Both the position numbers and the translations under genes were made by a program. The notes beneath the pieces are model-generated. The model did no database searches. It was not told the DNA's origin and was given only the letters and a program-made list of their open reading frames with translations. Positions 49,961-62,400 of a stretch of 64,000 nt of DNA are shown piece by piece (positions within the stretch are counted from its first letter, which is position 1; the number at the start of each line of letters is the position of its first letter). This DNA is from Artemia franciscana (Eukaryota; Arthropoda; Branchiopoda; Anostraca; Artemiidae). The DNA lies in contig NC_088883.1 in assembly GCF_032884065.1 (NCBI RefSeq), forward strand, positions 21,157,393-21,221,392, given 5' to 3'.

Positions 49961-51735
49961 TGAAAAGGATCCTGTAGTCTGGACAAAGAAAAAATATAAA
50001 ACATTTGAAGACAAGGCGAAAATTTATCCTTTTAGGCCCCAATTTATTTCTGTTTCTTAGTAACAGTTCTGGCTCTTGATGATTTACTGGCTAAATTATT
50101 TAACAAGTGTTTTTGTATGTTTTTTCCTCTTTTTAAATATTTGATCAATATTTGATATTTTTTATTTTAAGCGTTATCATTTTACTCCTCATTTTTGAGG
50201 GAAATAAAGAAGATAAGTAAATAAAATAAATAAATAAATATATATTAATATATATATATATATATATATTTGAACGTTTAAGACGGCTTAACGAAAGTCT
50301 TTGCCAAAATATTTGCTTTGATTTTTCCTTCTTTTTTTTCACTAGCTGAAAATCACCCTTGTTTGGTTTCTCGATTTTTTTTTATTTCTGATTTTCTTTG
50401 TTGGACTTCTGGTATAGCCAGGCTAGTGTGATCACAAAATTTATTTATTTATAATATGTAATTGCTGTAGTACAGTGGATACGATACTCTCCTTTCGTAT
50501 TATAGAACTCGGGGTCCTCGGGGTTCTTTTTTTTCTAGCATCCTGTACATATGTTAACGTGTATGTCCGAAATCTGGTTAACGCTAACATTCACCAATCA
50601 ATGCCCGAAATTCCTTTTTTTCTGCTTGGATTCAATTAGATTCACAAATCAGCTTTTTCAGTCTTATGCAAGTTATGAAAGTAAAAGTTAAAGTTAGGTT
50701 AAATTTGGTTATAAATATCAGATGGTAAAGATTGTATTGTATTGATATATAGATGATAATGATTGGTAATGATAACTAAAGATTATAATGGTAATCTTCA
50801 TTAGACCTGACCATTAGGACCACTAGGACCTGAGATCAAGGAACTCTGCGGGAACAGGGCCCTACAATCTGAGCCTACTATTTCTACCCGAAAAGCAAAA
50901 TGCTTCAATTTTTATTAATTTCATAAAATGAAAAATGATCTTCTCTTCAACTTTATTTGAAATTGGTATTTTTATGATTATTTCTATCTAAAATAGCACA
51001 CTACTGAAGTTTGGATTGTTTTTCTAAAAATAGAAAACCATTTCCCTTGTTATGTTCACCAGGAATATTTCTAAAGAAAGCGAAAAACTAACCAAAAAGG
51101 GATATCGTTACCGCTGATTCGCCCGGTCTCTGGTCATATATAATTTTAAATATTCTGTTCGACAAGTAATTCTTCGACAAATACAAAGAAAACGAATAAA
51201 AAATTGATTAATAACGAGCATTAAAAGAGAAGATGAGAGAGAGAACTTTAAAGGCAGTGACAAAAACAGACAAACTAAAGACACGGCAAGTATTTAGGCA
51301 AGGACTTCCATTAAGTCGTTCTCAAATTTACGGAAAAGAGAAGAAAAAAGAATATAAAAAGTCATGCACATAGAATTTAAAAGATTTTGATTTATTTGAA
51401 TAACAATTAAATAAAAGGACATAAAACTAGGGCTAATGCGGAAAGGGGGACACTTTAAAGCATTCACAGAGGGGAGGGGAATACAAAAAAGACCTCAGTC
51501 ATTCAACATGATTACGGCTTTGTTTAGTAGAGATTTGGCTGTCATGAATTCTTCGTTTCCTACTAACTTTAAAAATCAGCCTAATCTCAAGTTACTAAAT
51601 CCAATCGTGGTGACAATGAAATGATTTTAGAAATTTTCTCAGGGAGTTTTTCACTGACAATGAAGCCGCCTGTGTGTTCAAACGACAAGTGTATTATAAA
51701 ATCCTGTTCAAATTCAAAGTTAACTAATGTCAGGC
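49961..51735. other. No gene recognised; AT repeats
   Basis: AT-rich DNA with an ATA/TA tract at about 50222-50269. A faint tRNA-like stretch lies near 50470-50530. Confidence 0.5.
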
Positions 51736-51775
51736 TTATTCAAATAGCCCAGGTTCTTGGAATAGATAATGCTCT

Positions 51776-51900
51776 CGTAATGAACCTCAGACATTGAACT
51801 GCAACCTCTGAAAGTAACGTCGATGTATAAATGGACCTCATCTCGCAACTCGTAATGAACCTCAAACATTGAACTGCAACCTCTGAAAGTAACGTCATAT
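51776..51900. repeat. ~70-bp tandem duplication
   Basis: The block 'gtaatgaacctcagacattg' through 'gaaagtaacgtc' occurs twice (51777 and 51848) with one or two differences. Confidence 0.9.
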
Positions 51901-52059
51901 TTATTATCTTTTTAGTTTTCTTCGTCAAAATAGCTTGAACTTGAAAAACAAACGTAACTGTCGGATCAAAAATTATCAGCAATAGACTAAATTAATTTTA
52001 TCCATCGTTTTTTTTTTTCATTTGTAAGCCATTGAAAACATACAGCTATTAAAAAGCAT

Positions 52060-52425
52060 ACAAGAGTGTTAAATCTAAAATAAATTAATTTATTTTAGAT
52101 TATTTTATAATTCGATTCATTTTTAAATTTGTTGATAAGTCTGTAGGACTTTTACAAAGTTTCAGAGAAATTATAGAAATAAAAAAGATTATCTATGGGG
52201 GTATTAGTATCAATAGAGATGAAGGGGAATTTAAAATAAATTCAATTTATAATAGTTTAATTAAAGACCAATCAAAAACTTCAATGAGTGTTGATTTGCA
52301 TAATTGTCCTGAAACAAGTAATAACATTGCGAACGGAGGTCAAAGAATGGTCAATGCTGTAAGAAGTCAACGAACGGCAGCTAAAATAGCAAATGAAAAA
52401 ATCCATTCAATTTATAATTCATAAT
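52060..52425 (+). pseudogene. Penelope-like element C-terminal fragment
   Basis: An open plus-strand frame ends at 52423. It reads FVDKSVGLLQSFREIIEIKK, then IIYGGISINRDEGEFKINSI, and finishes IHSIYNS. The 'REI.EI.K...INRDEG...I.SIYNSLI' layout resembles the end of the GIY-YIG domain region in Penelope-like retroelements. The upstream polymerase is absent. It is too short for the usual ORF cut-off. The assignment is from memory of the family and is moderate. Confidence 0.5.
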
Positions 52426-52754
52426 TGTATCTCATTAACCTATAAGATTTTGGTTGGATTTGGGGTTAAGTGACCTCTTTTCGTATTGTTGCAACTATTT
52501 ATATTTTTCATTTTTAATAGATTCCCATTTATACATCGATTGTGGCAGAGGAAAGTGCCAATATAAAAAATTACTTCAGTTTTTCTAAAGTTACAGTCAG
52601 TTGCGGGAGTGTTTATTTTAAAATGTGAGTTTTTGTTTCTTATATATTTGATTGTTTATATTTTAATGTTGGTTTAGTTGTCGTGGCATTTTTATAATGT
52701 CTTAAAAATAGTCTTAAATTGTTGTAATTTTCTCCTTTTTTGTTGTTTTTTTTT

Positions 52755-52800
52755 TCCGTTGAAAAAGGCTCCCGGACGTTGGGCCGAAATATTCGGAGTA
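52755..52800 (+). other. Structured motif downstream of the Penelope-like fragment
   Basis: 'ttgaaaaaggctcccggacg' followed by 'ttgggccgaaatattcgg' can pair GGC with GCC and ends in GAAA. This layout is like the tail motifs of Penelope/DIRS-type elements and, loosely, like a decayed hammerhead core. It is more GC-rich than its surroundings. Confidence 0.4.
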
Positions 52801-52889
52801 TTTTATTTTTTGGTTAGCTAAAGTGTAGTTTTTATTTTGTTGTCACTGCTTTATAAGAAATTAAACCCGTTTTTCTTCAATTATTTTTT

Positions 52890-52891
52890 TG

Positions 52892-52926
<35 letters not shown>

Positions 52927-53110
52927 ATTGAATTCAGTTTATAATGGCCGGCAAAATATTTACGATGAGATTTACTATTTATTATTTTTTTATATATTTT
53001 TTATATTTTTATATTTTTTATATATTATATTATATTTATATTTTTTATATTTATATATTTTTGTTATTTTTTTTATATTTTTGTTAATTTTTATTTTTAT
53101 CGCGTCACCT
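52890..53110. repeat. TA tract and AT-rich repeat
   Basis: (AT)n at about 52897-52922, followed by 'tttttatatttt' phrases to about 53100. The Phe/Ile/Tyr-rich ORF here is an artefact. Confidence 0.9.
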
Positions 53111-54030
53111 AAAAAATGGATTAAAAACAAAAAAATATAAAAATTTGTTTATTTTAAAAATATTTATATCCGTTTAGCAAGGGATGAGCAAAGTAATAAC
53201 AGATTTAAAAATGTTAAGGGTTCCATTTCTTTTAAAATAAAACAAAAGAAGATAAAAAGAAATTAGGCGTCACCTAAAAAAAGGATTATTGACAAAGAAA
53301 TATAACAAGCAAACTTTAAAACGGAACCATTAAAACTGGAAGAAAAAGAAGAGGAAACGTCAAACGTTAATACTTCTACTTACTGCAGGTAAATAGCCCC
53401 CTACCAATAGCAAGATAAGTAATATATGATCATGTTCAGTGAATATTGACCAAATTGACACCCAAGTAAGTTAGTGATTACATAAGGCTTAGAATAATTG
53501 AGTGATACGGATACATATGACTTGTTGTTAGAACGCTTCAAACCCCGAAAAACAACAACTTACTTCTAGGACCGATAACTTCTTCCAGAAGTTTTCTTAA
53601 ACTTCTTTTTAATTTCTCTCCGTTTGTAAAATAATTTATATCCTATGTCTGCGAATATTTCAATCAAGGAAGTTAGCACAGTAGAAAACCTCTAAAGATG
53701 TGAAATTCTACAATGAGACTAATTTTGAGCGAATTATTATTATTTTCTTTTCTAGCAGGTATACTAGAGTATTTTTAGGGACTGCCCTTTCTTGAACTTC
53801 GAAAAAAAATTCAGCTTCATTCAATACGAAATTTTTTTTTTTAATGATGTAAGTTTAATTAAATCTGAATATCTATAACTTTAGCACACAACTAGATAGC
53901 TAATTTTTTATTTGCAACAATTACATAGATAGATATGACAAACCAGTACACATGCCTGGAGGCATACTTTCGCACTGAAATGTTACACTACAAAAATAAA
54001 AACTAGCACTTACTATATTACAATGTTACA
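53111..54030. other. No gene recognised
   Basis: AT-rich DNA. No exon or repeat boundary was identified. Confidence 0.45.
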
Positions 54031-54033
54031 CTA

Positions 54034-54034
<1 letters not shown>

Positions 54035-54066
<32 letters not shown>
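54035..54066. repeat. Poly-A tract
   Basis: An A-run of about 32 bases. It may be the tail of a retrotransposed sequence, but no body was recognised. Confidence 0.95.
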
Positions 54067-54068
<2 letters not shown>

Positions 54069-54309
54069 CTGGGTAGCGAAGTCCTAGCTCAAAGTTCTCC
54101 TCTCTTTCCTGCCATGATCTTTCTCAAAGGCCTATTTTGACCTGCCTTGTGCCGTAACGAGTTAATTGAAATAGGAATATAATTTCCACCAAATTTAATC
54201 CTGATCTCTCCACTTTTAGCGTTTTCCAAGACCCCCTCCCCCCTAATGACACTGGATCCGGTCGGGATTTAAAATAAGAGATCTGAGTTTCGAGGTCCTT
54301 CTAAATATG

Positions 54310-55175
54310 AAATCAAACAGTTCGTGGTAACGAACTGTAGTAAGGAGCGATCCGGCTCAATAGTAACCAAAACTCTAAAAATTGAATTTTGATATCAATA
54401 CCTACATCAAAAGAATCGCATCTTAATGCTGATTTTAAATATATAAGTTTCATCAAGTTTAGTTATAGCCATCAAAAGTTACGAGCCTGAGAAAATTTGC
54501 CTTATTTAGGAAAATAGGGGGAAACACCCCCTAAAAGCCGTAGGATCTTAACGAAAATGACACCATCAGATTCAGCGTATCAGAGAACCCTACTGTAGAA
54601 GTTTTAAGCTCCTATCTACAAAAATGTGGAATTTGGCATTTTTTGCCAGAAGACAAATCACGGGTGCGTGTTTATTTGTTTGTTTGTTTGTTTTTTGTTT
54701 TTTTTTTTTTTTTTTTCCAGGGGTCATCGTATCGACCAAGTGGTCCTAGAATGTCGCAAGAGGGCTCATTCTAACGGAAATGAAAAGTTCTAGTGCCCTT
54801 TTTAAGTGACCAAAAAAATTGGAGGGCATCTAGGCCCCCTCCCACGCTCATTTTTTTCCCAAAGTCAACGGATCAAAATTTTGAGATAGCCATTTTGTTT
54901 AGCAGTCGAAAATCATAATAACTATGTTTTTGGGGATGACTTACTCCCCCACAGTCCCTGGGGGAGGGGTTGCAAGTTACAAACTTCAACCAGTGTTTAC
55001 ATATAATAATGGTTATTGGGAAGTGTACAGACGTTTTCAGGGGGATTTTTTTGGTTTTGGGGGTGGGGTTGAGGGGAGAGGGCTATGTGGGAGGATCTTT
55101 CCTTGGAGAAATATGCCATGGGGGAAAAAAATTCAATGAAAAGGGCGCAGGACGAATCTGGTCACGTTAGAAAAA
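54310..55175 (+). repeat. Family A repeat
   Basis: It starts with the palindrome CAGTTCGT-GGTA-ACGAACTG (about 54318-54337), followed by the family blocks to 'gaaaagggcgcagga'. ORFs at 54924-55170 are antisense-like by-products. Confidence 0.85.
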
Positions 55176-55489
55176 AACATCAAATTAAGAGCTTAATATA
55201 CAATGCTGGGTGTTCGGAGCCTCTCTATTATGGAGTATAATTTGAAAATAACACAACTATACGAGTGATAAAACATATATACCACAACCATAACTCAACT
55301 AACGAAAGAACTGCTAAGAGATAACACAACTATAAAGCGAAAACAGGTGAAAACTAACGGGAAAATAAACAAACTAAGAGGTGGAAGGGGCCCAGAGAAA
55401 AAATATAATCCTTTTTCAATTTTGAGCCTAACTTCCGCAAAGGAGTAATAATGTCAGAAGCCCCAAAATACCGAATTATTTTCTTTTTA

Positions 55490-56600
55490 AACAGTTCGTG
55501 GTAAGGAACTGTAGTAAGGGGCGACCCGGCTCAATAGTAAACGAAACTCTAAAAAACGGAATTTTGATGCTAAAAGATACATCAAAAGAATTGAATTTTT
55601 ACGCTGATTCTAAATATATAAGTTTCAATTAATTTAGTCTTTGTCATCAAAAGTTACGAGCTTGAGAAAATTTGCCCTATTTTGGAAAAAAGGGGGAAAC
55701 ATCCCCTAAAAGTCATAGAATCTTAACGAAAATCACACCATCGCATTCGGTATATCAGAGAACTCTAGCAAAAATTTCAAGCTCCTATCTAAAAAATGTG
55801 GAATTTTGTATTTTTTGCCAGAAGACAAATCACGGGTGCGTGTTTATTTGTTTGTTTTTTTTCCCAGGGGTCATCTTATCGACCAAGTGGTCCTAGAATG
55901 TCGCGAGAGGGCTCATTCTAACGGAAATGAAAAGTTCTAGTGCCCTTTTTAAGTGACCAAAAAAATTGGAGGGCAAATAGGCCCCCTCCCATGCTCATTT
56001 TTTTCCAAAAGTCAACAGGCATTACTATAAAAAAAAACAATGAAAAAATAAACATGAAAACGTTTTTTCAAATGAAAGTAAGGAATAGCATTGAAATTTA
56101 AAACGAACAGAGATTATTACGCATATGAGGGGTTTTAAAAATACTTTAGCATAAAGAGCGAGGTATTTAGGAGGAGATAAATACCTCGCTCTTTATGCTA
56201 GAATATTTTTAGTGATTTCAACTATTTATTCTGCGGCCTTTTTGATTCAGGGGTCATTCTTAAAGAATTGGGACAAAACTTACGATTTAGTGTAAAGAGC
56301 GAGGTATTAACGAGGGTACAAACCCCCTCGTACACATAATAAATATATAAGAATATAAAAGTTTGTTACGTAAGTTAATTCTTAAGTTACGTATATTTTT
56401 TACTAATAAAAACGTTCGTTGAATATTAAAAGTTCTAGTAGCCTTTTTAAGTAACCGAAAAATTGGAGGGCAGCTAGGCCTCCTTCCCCACCCCTTATTT
56501 CTCAAAATTGTCTGATCAAAACTAAGAGAAAGCCATTTAGCCAAAAAAAAATGAATATACTAATTTCATTTCAACAAATTTATGTGCGGAGAGCCAAAAT
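55490..56600 (+). repeat. Family A repeat with internal hairpin
   Basis: Full block order from 'cagttcgtggtaaggaactg' onward. A hairpin with arms of about 33 bases lies at 56137-56210 (arms around 'aaagagcgaggtattta'). Confidence 0.85.
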
Positions 56601-56629
56601 CAAACATGCATTAACTCAAAACCGTTCAG

Positions 56630-56935
56630 AAATTAAATTAAAAAAAACTAGTTTTTTTAACTGAAAGTAAGGAGCGACATTAAAACTTAAAACGAACAGA
56701 AATTACTCCGTATATGAAATGGGTTGTTCCCTCCGCAGTCCCACGCTCTTTACGCTAAAGTTTGTAATTGTTTTAAAAAGTAGAATTGTGGCAAAGAGTC
56801 AAACTTTAGCGTAAAGAGCGAGGGACTGCGGAGGGAACAACCCATTTCATATACGGAGTAATTTCTGTTCGTTTTAAGTTTTAATGTCGCTCCTTACTTT
56901 CAGTTAAAAAAACTAGTTTTTTTAAATTTAATTTC
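56630..56935. repeat. Near-perfect palindrome, 135-base arms
   Basis: The left arm (56630-56764) and right arm (56800-56935) are reverse complements with about one internal mismatch plus minor end differences, around a 35-base loop. The arms are the 3' end of family A (gtcgctccttactttcag). Confidence 0.95.
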
Positions 56936-56939
56936 ATTA

Positions 56940-57740
56940 AAATACGATCCCTCTTTCGTAAGTTTAAAATACCTCATTTTTTCTAATTTTTTAGAATGAA
57001 TCCTGTCCCCCCTCCAACTCCCCTAAAAAGAGCAGATCCGTTCCAGTTATGGGAATCCCATATCTAAGACTTGTGCTTATTTTTCCCACCGTGCTTATTA
57101 TTTGTGCTTATTATTTTCATGAGATTTTAGGTTCCGCCCCTCCCCCAAACTTATCCAAATCCGGTTGGGATTTAATATAAGAGGTCTGAGACACGATATC
57201 CTTCCGAACTTCAAATTTCATAAAGATCTGATCACTGCTTTGTAAGTTAAAAATACCTCATTTTTCAGAATTAACTCCCCCCCCTCCAACTCTCTCAAAC
57301 AGAGCAGATCCGTTCCGGTTATGTTAATAACGTATTTAGGACTTGTGCTTATTTTCCCCACCAAGTTTCATCCCGATGCCTCCACTGTATGGGTTTTCCA
57401 AGATTTTAGGCCCCCCTCCAATGTCACTGGATCTGGTCAGGATTTAAAATGAGAGCTCTGAGACACGATATCCTTCCAAATATCAAATTTCATTAAGATC
57501 CCATAACCTGTTCGTTAAGTTAAAAATACTTCATTTTTTTTCTATTTTTCCGAATTAGCCGGATCCCAACTCCCCCCCCCCCAATGGTCAAATCGGTAGA
57601 ACGACTATTTATCATTTAATCTGGTCCGGTCCCTGATACGCCTGCCAGATTTCATCGTCCTAGCTTACCTAGAAGTGCCTAAAGTAGCAAAACCGGGACA
57701 TCGCTATATGTCACTTGGTTAATACCAAGTGCCATAAAAA
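56940..57740 (+). repeat. Family B repeat, complete 3' end
   Basis: At least two internal units, then 'ccctgatacgcctgccag' and the terminal hairpin CACTTGGT-TAAT-ACCAAGTG at 57712-57731. Confidence 0.85.
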
Positions 57741-58104
57741 GGGATGGCATATTTGGATACTCCAGCCTTAGAGTATACTGTTTTTCTGTGAGGCCCCTCG
57801 TGAAGTCACAAAATCAATTTGTGATTATAATTCCTAACAAGTTTATTAGCGCGGGTCCCCAGTGGGGTTTTTGGAGCAGTGGCGTCAATGGGGTATTATG
57901 AGCAGGCCTAGTGGGGTTATACCACTTGCCACCCCCAAAGGCTGGCTCTGCTTAATACTTTCTTATGAAAACAAGATATTCTCAGCAGTTACACATATGA
58001 CTCAAATCTTACGAATTTATTTTATCAAGCGCCTAAAAGTTCACCAATGGCCTTGCGATATAAATGTCTTCAAATCGTCATTGACGCATGCGGACTTAAA
58101 AACA

Positions 58105-58370
58105 ATAAAATGAAAAACAGTTTTTCCTTTCAACTGAAATCAAGGAGTAACATTACAACTTAAAACGAACAGAAATTGTTACGTTTACGAGGGGTCATCC
58201 CACCTCACTCCCTCGCTATTTATGCTAAAGTTTTTGAATTTTTAAAAAGCTATTTGTTCTAATTAAACAGATCTTGTGTTTCAGGAGTCATTCTTAAGTA
58301 ATTGGAGCAAAAAGTCAAACTTCGGCGTAAAGAGCAGGGTATTGAGGAGGGGTAGCCCCCTCTAAATCAT
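58105..58370. repeat. Family A 3'-end palindromic fragment
   Basis: It begins with the inverted 3' end ('caactgaaatcaaggag') and ends with 'cggcgtaaagagcagggtat', a looser version of the 56630-56935 palindrome. Confidence 0.65.
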
Positions 58371-58799
58371 TCTTTACAAAACTTTCCACCATAATAATTA
58401 GCTCCCTATAAAAGGTCTTCAAGATAAATGGGAGCCATGATGCACCCTATCCCCCCCCCAAAAAAAGCAATTCCGTAAATTCTCCAAACTTTTATAATTA
58501 CTCATAAAATACTTTACGTCTCTCCCATATTCCCAACAAAGGGCGCAATCAGACCAGCCTCCCGGACCATTTTCATCACAAGAATCCAAGTGTGCCCTAG
58601 GCTATGGCATAAAATTTAGAAACACCTACAACCAACACCTTAGCACGCTCCACGGTAGGTTCAGTATTAACAAAAACTCCTCTCAATACATTACTTTAAT
58701 CTGGTTATAAAATCATAAGCTACTTTAATCTTCTGGTAGTAAAGAACCAAATCCAACATGCCAAGGAAATCATTAGGTTTGCAATGGGGACCCTGGTCA

Positions 58800-59095
58800 T
58801 TATTTCATGCCCATGAGAAGCCAGCTTCTTCCAGCGGCTTTAATCTGTTTTGGCCACCTCGCCTTTTTAGAAGATTTTAACAAGTTATTGTGAGCCGCCT
58901 TCACTAGACGATTATCAGGCAAATGTAATATCTGTAACAAAAATTTGATCATCTTGATAATGCTCTTATGACACAATTTTGGTAAACCCAGGTCACCTTT
59001 GAGAGCCAAACTGCTTTCAAGCCGACTACTTTTTTAAAATACATACACTGTAGAGACTTCAATTGTCTCATTGTAGTGGCCCCCCACAATAAAAT
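58800..59095 (-). pseudogene. Degraded LINE C-terminal fragment
   Basis: The minus strand reads CMYFKKVVGLK in one frame, then ALKGDLGLPKLCHKSIIKMI and LPDNRLVKAAHNNLL in another. A 'G[ED]LGLPPL...LPD.RL.K.AY' layout is common after the reverse transcriptase in several LINE families. No catalytic part is nearby. Confidence 0.5.
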
Positions 59096-59490
59096 CATGA
59101 AGCGCTCCCAAAAACCTAATAGGGTGAAGATAGACTGAAACAGAAAATTGTCAACAAATTACTTTAAGCCTTAAATATTCTAAAGAAATTTGGCTCCTCG
59201 TTACAAGGAGCATCATTAAATTAAGCTTTTCAATACTTTCATTACAGCTATGGCCAGGCCTCCCTCGTTAACCAGGTATGGGTTGAATGTTTAGTTTTAT
59301 CGTTGGACGACTCTAAAGGTTCCAATTTGATCTGGTGTTGGTCTTTATCCCACAAGACCAAGATGTAAGCTGGTACGCGTACACATTCCGAGGGAGAAGG
59401 TTGGGCGGTGCTTTCGGTAGCAATGGCACACCCTATGTGATAGTAAGACTTTATTTGTAGTTTTTCTATTGAACGGCTCTAGTTTAGAAG
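59096..59490. other. No gene recognised
   Basis: Unique-looking flank immediately left of the second duplication copy. It ends 'cggctctagtttag'. Confidence 0.45.
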
Positions 59491-62400
59491 AGAAGATTCC
59501 CACAATGCATTAGATTTAATTTTATTCATGATAAAAAACAAAAAAGGTACTGATACTGGGTGCTTGTGAAGCGAATATTAAGCCAAATCTTCCTTTAGTA
59601 ATGGAGCATTCTGAATAAACTGGAGCATTGCGAATAGAGCATCTCCATGTGATTGTATTTGAATCCAAAGTAGTCTATACTGTTGTCCTGTGATTGTGTT
59701 TAAGCACCATCTATAAGTTAAATCACTGGATAACAGTTAATAGACCTGAAAGAAAACAAAAAAATGCCTCAATGGTAACCGAAACTCTAAAAAATGGAAT
59801 TTAAAATTTTTTTTAAAAATTGAACCTCAAAAGAATTATATTTTTATGCTGATTTTAAATATATAAGTTTCATCAAGTTCAATCTTAGCCATCAAAAGTT
59901 ATGAGCCTGAGAAACTTTGTCTTATTTTAGAAAATAGCAGGGAACATCCCTTAAAAGTCATTAAATGTTAACGAAAATGACACCGTCAAATTCAGCGTAT
60001 CAGAGAACACTACTGCAGGAGTTTCAAGCTCCTATCTACAAAAATGTGGCCCTAGAATGTCGCAGGAGGACTAATTCTAACGGAAATTAAAATTTATAGT
60101 GCCCTTTTTAAGTGACAGAAAATATTAGGTCTAAGTTACAAACTTTGACCATTGTTTACAAATAGTGATTGAAAGTGTACAGTCGTTTCCAGGGGGAATT
60201 TTTTGTGTTGAGGGGGAGGGAGTTAACGTGGGAGGATCTCTGCATGGAAGAGTTTGTCATGAGAGAAGAGAATTTCCATGAAGGGGCTGCAGGATTTTCT
60301 AGCATTAATTAAAAAAAAATGACAAAAGAAAATTCAGATGAAAGTAAGGAGTAGCATTAAAACCTAAGAAGTATGGAAATTATTATGTAAATAAGGGGGT
60401 TCATCTCCTCCATGATGCTTTGCTCTTTATGCAAAAAGTATTTTTAGTAATTTTAACTATTTATTGTACGGCCTTTGTGATTCTTGGGTCATTATTAAAG
60501 AATTGGACAAAATTTAAGCTTTAGTGAAAAGAGCGAGGTATTGACGAGGGGGCAAACCCTTCATATTGCTAACCGTTCATATGCAAACCGTTCTTTACAC
60601 AAGTTAATTCGTAAGTAACGTATATTTTATTACTAACAAAAACCTTCGTAAAAAAAGTTCTAGTTCCCTTTTTAAGTAATCAAAAATTGCAGGGCAACTA
60701 GGCCTTCTCCTCCTCCACCTTTTTTTTTTTTTTATCAAAATCGTCTGATCAAAACTGTGAAAAAAACCGTTTAGCAAAAAAACCGTTTAGCCTCGCTCTT
60801 TACGCTAAAGTTTTCTATTGATTTAAAAAGTAGAGTTGTAAGAAAGAGTCAAACTTTAGCGCAAAGAGCCAGTTGTTGAGAAGGGGACAACCCCTTTCAT
60901 ATATGGAATAATTTCTGATCGTTTAAATGTTGCTCCTTACTTGCAGTTACAAAAACCTGTTTTTTTTTTAATTTAATAAATAGCTGAGTCAAGCTCAAAA
61001 CGAGCAAAAATTAAATCTAATAAGCCTAATCTGAAGTTTATACCATAAAATTCCGTAAATTCTATTCCATAGAAACCTAACATGCCCCCAAGGCACAACT
61101 TACAGCCCTATCCCCAGGAACGCATAGGCTCAGCCTGTGGGGTGGGGGAGGGAGTACAAAAGAACAATATAAGGCTGGTATTTTTAACTTGGGGGGATGG
61201 GGCTTCTGTCTGAATCCCTTTCTTCTGTCAAAATGAACACCCTGCCTCAAAGTTAAAGTGACACCCTCCTGTGGTATACCTGAGGTAGACAAAGGCTGGG
61301 GAAAAACCCAGAATTTGTGGGTGTACCTCAAACGAATCAAATTGTGCATTTTATTTTTTTGCCTTAGGCGTTCGAAAAAAAACAACAGGAAAAGATCTAA
61401 GGGTAGAAGGAATAAAACGAAGTAGATTTTCAGGTCGCTTCCTATCATTTTCCAGGGAGAGGGCTTTTATTTTATTCCCCTCCCACAGCGCAAACGGTAT
61501 AGCCACTTCCAAAATCAATCCCAGCACACAAGCTTGAGTGACACAGAGACTGGGAGGGAAAGCTGTATTTGGAAATGTGCTGTAACTAGATCAAATTATG
61601 CATAATTGTTTTCCTTCGATGTTTTAAAAAGCCATAAAAAAACAAGGGTAGCTATGGAAGACTTTTAAGACAACTCAAAAACATCAATTTACCCTATATT
61701 TCCTGACAAGCACCATATTGTATCCAATATCAATCACCACGTTTGGCCCTTTGGGGCTTGTGATAGTATTTTTTTTTAAAAATAAACATCTTATCTTGCC
61801 ACATTTTTTTTTACAACAATTTTACAACACTTGCCATACCCAATTTTTTCTATCTTAACACTACCATAACCTAGATAGTTGAAGACATCTGAATTAAAAA
61901 AAAGTTTGATTATTTGAAAAAGCCTTAGTTAAGTAATGACAGTCTGTAAACATACTAATTAATATGCAACATCGACTTTAATATGTTTACAATAAAAGCT
62001 AAAGGAAGAAGAAACAAGAGCTAAGAGCTCATATGACACTTGTGACGAGGCGAGAAGAGCTAAGAGCCAAGAGATCATATGGTATGAGCTCTATCAATAT
62101 TCTATGAATCAATAGATTGATTTAAAAAGAAAAATAAGAAGCTTAATGCAGGTCAAGATTTAAAATAAGAGCTCTGAGTCACAAAGTCCTAAATATCAAA
62201 ATTCATTAAGATCCGATCACCCACTCGTAAGTTATAAATACCTAATTTTTTCTAATTTTTCCTCTCCCTTTTGCCCTGCAGTCAAATTGAGCAGCTCCCT
62301 GACACGCCTACCAATTTTCATCGCCCTAGCACGTCCAGAAGCACCGAACTCGCCAAATCACTGAACCCTCCCCCCAACTCCCCCAAAGAGAGCGAATCCA

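Noticed and set aside
50470-50530. tRNA-like stretch ('tagtacagtggatacg', then 'ctcggggtcc')
   Set aside because: The D-arm text is suggestive, but no proper acceptor stem, anticodon stem or GTTCRA B box can be built. At most it is a tRNA or SINE relic.
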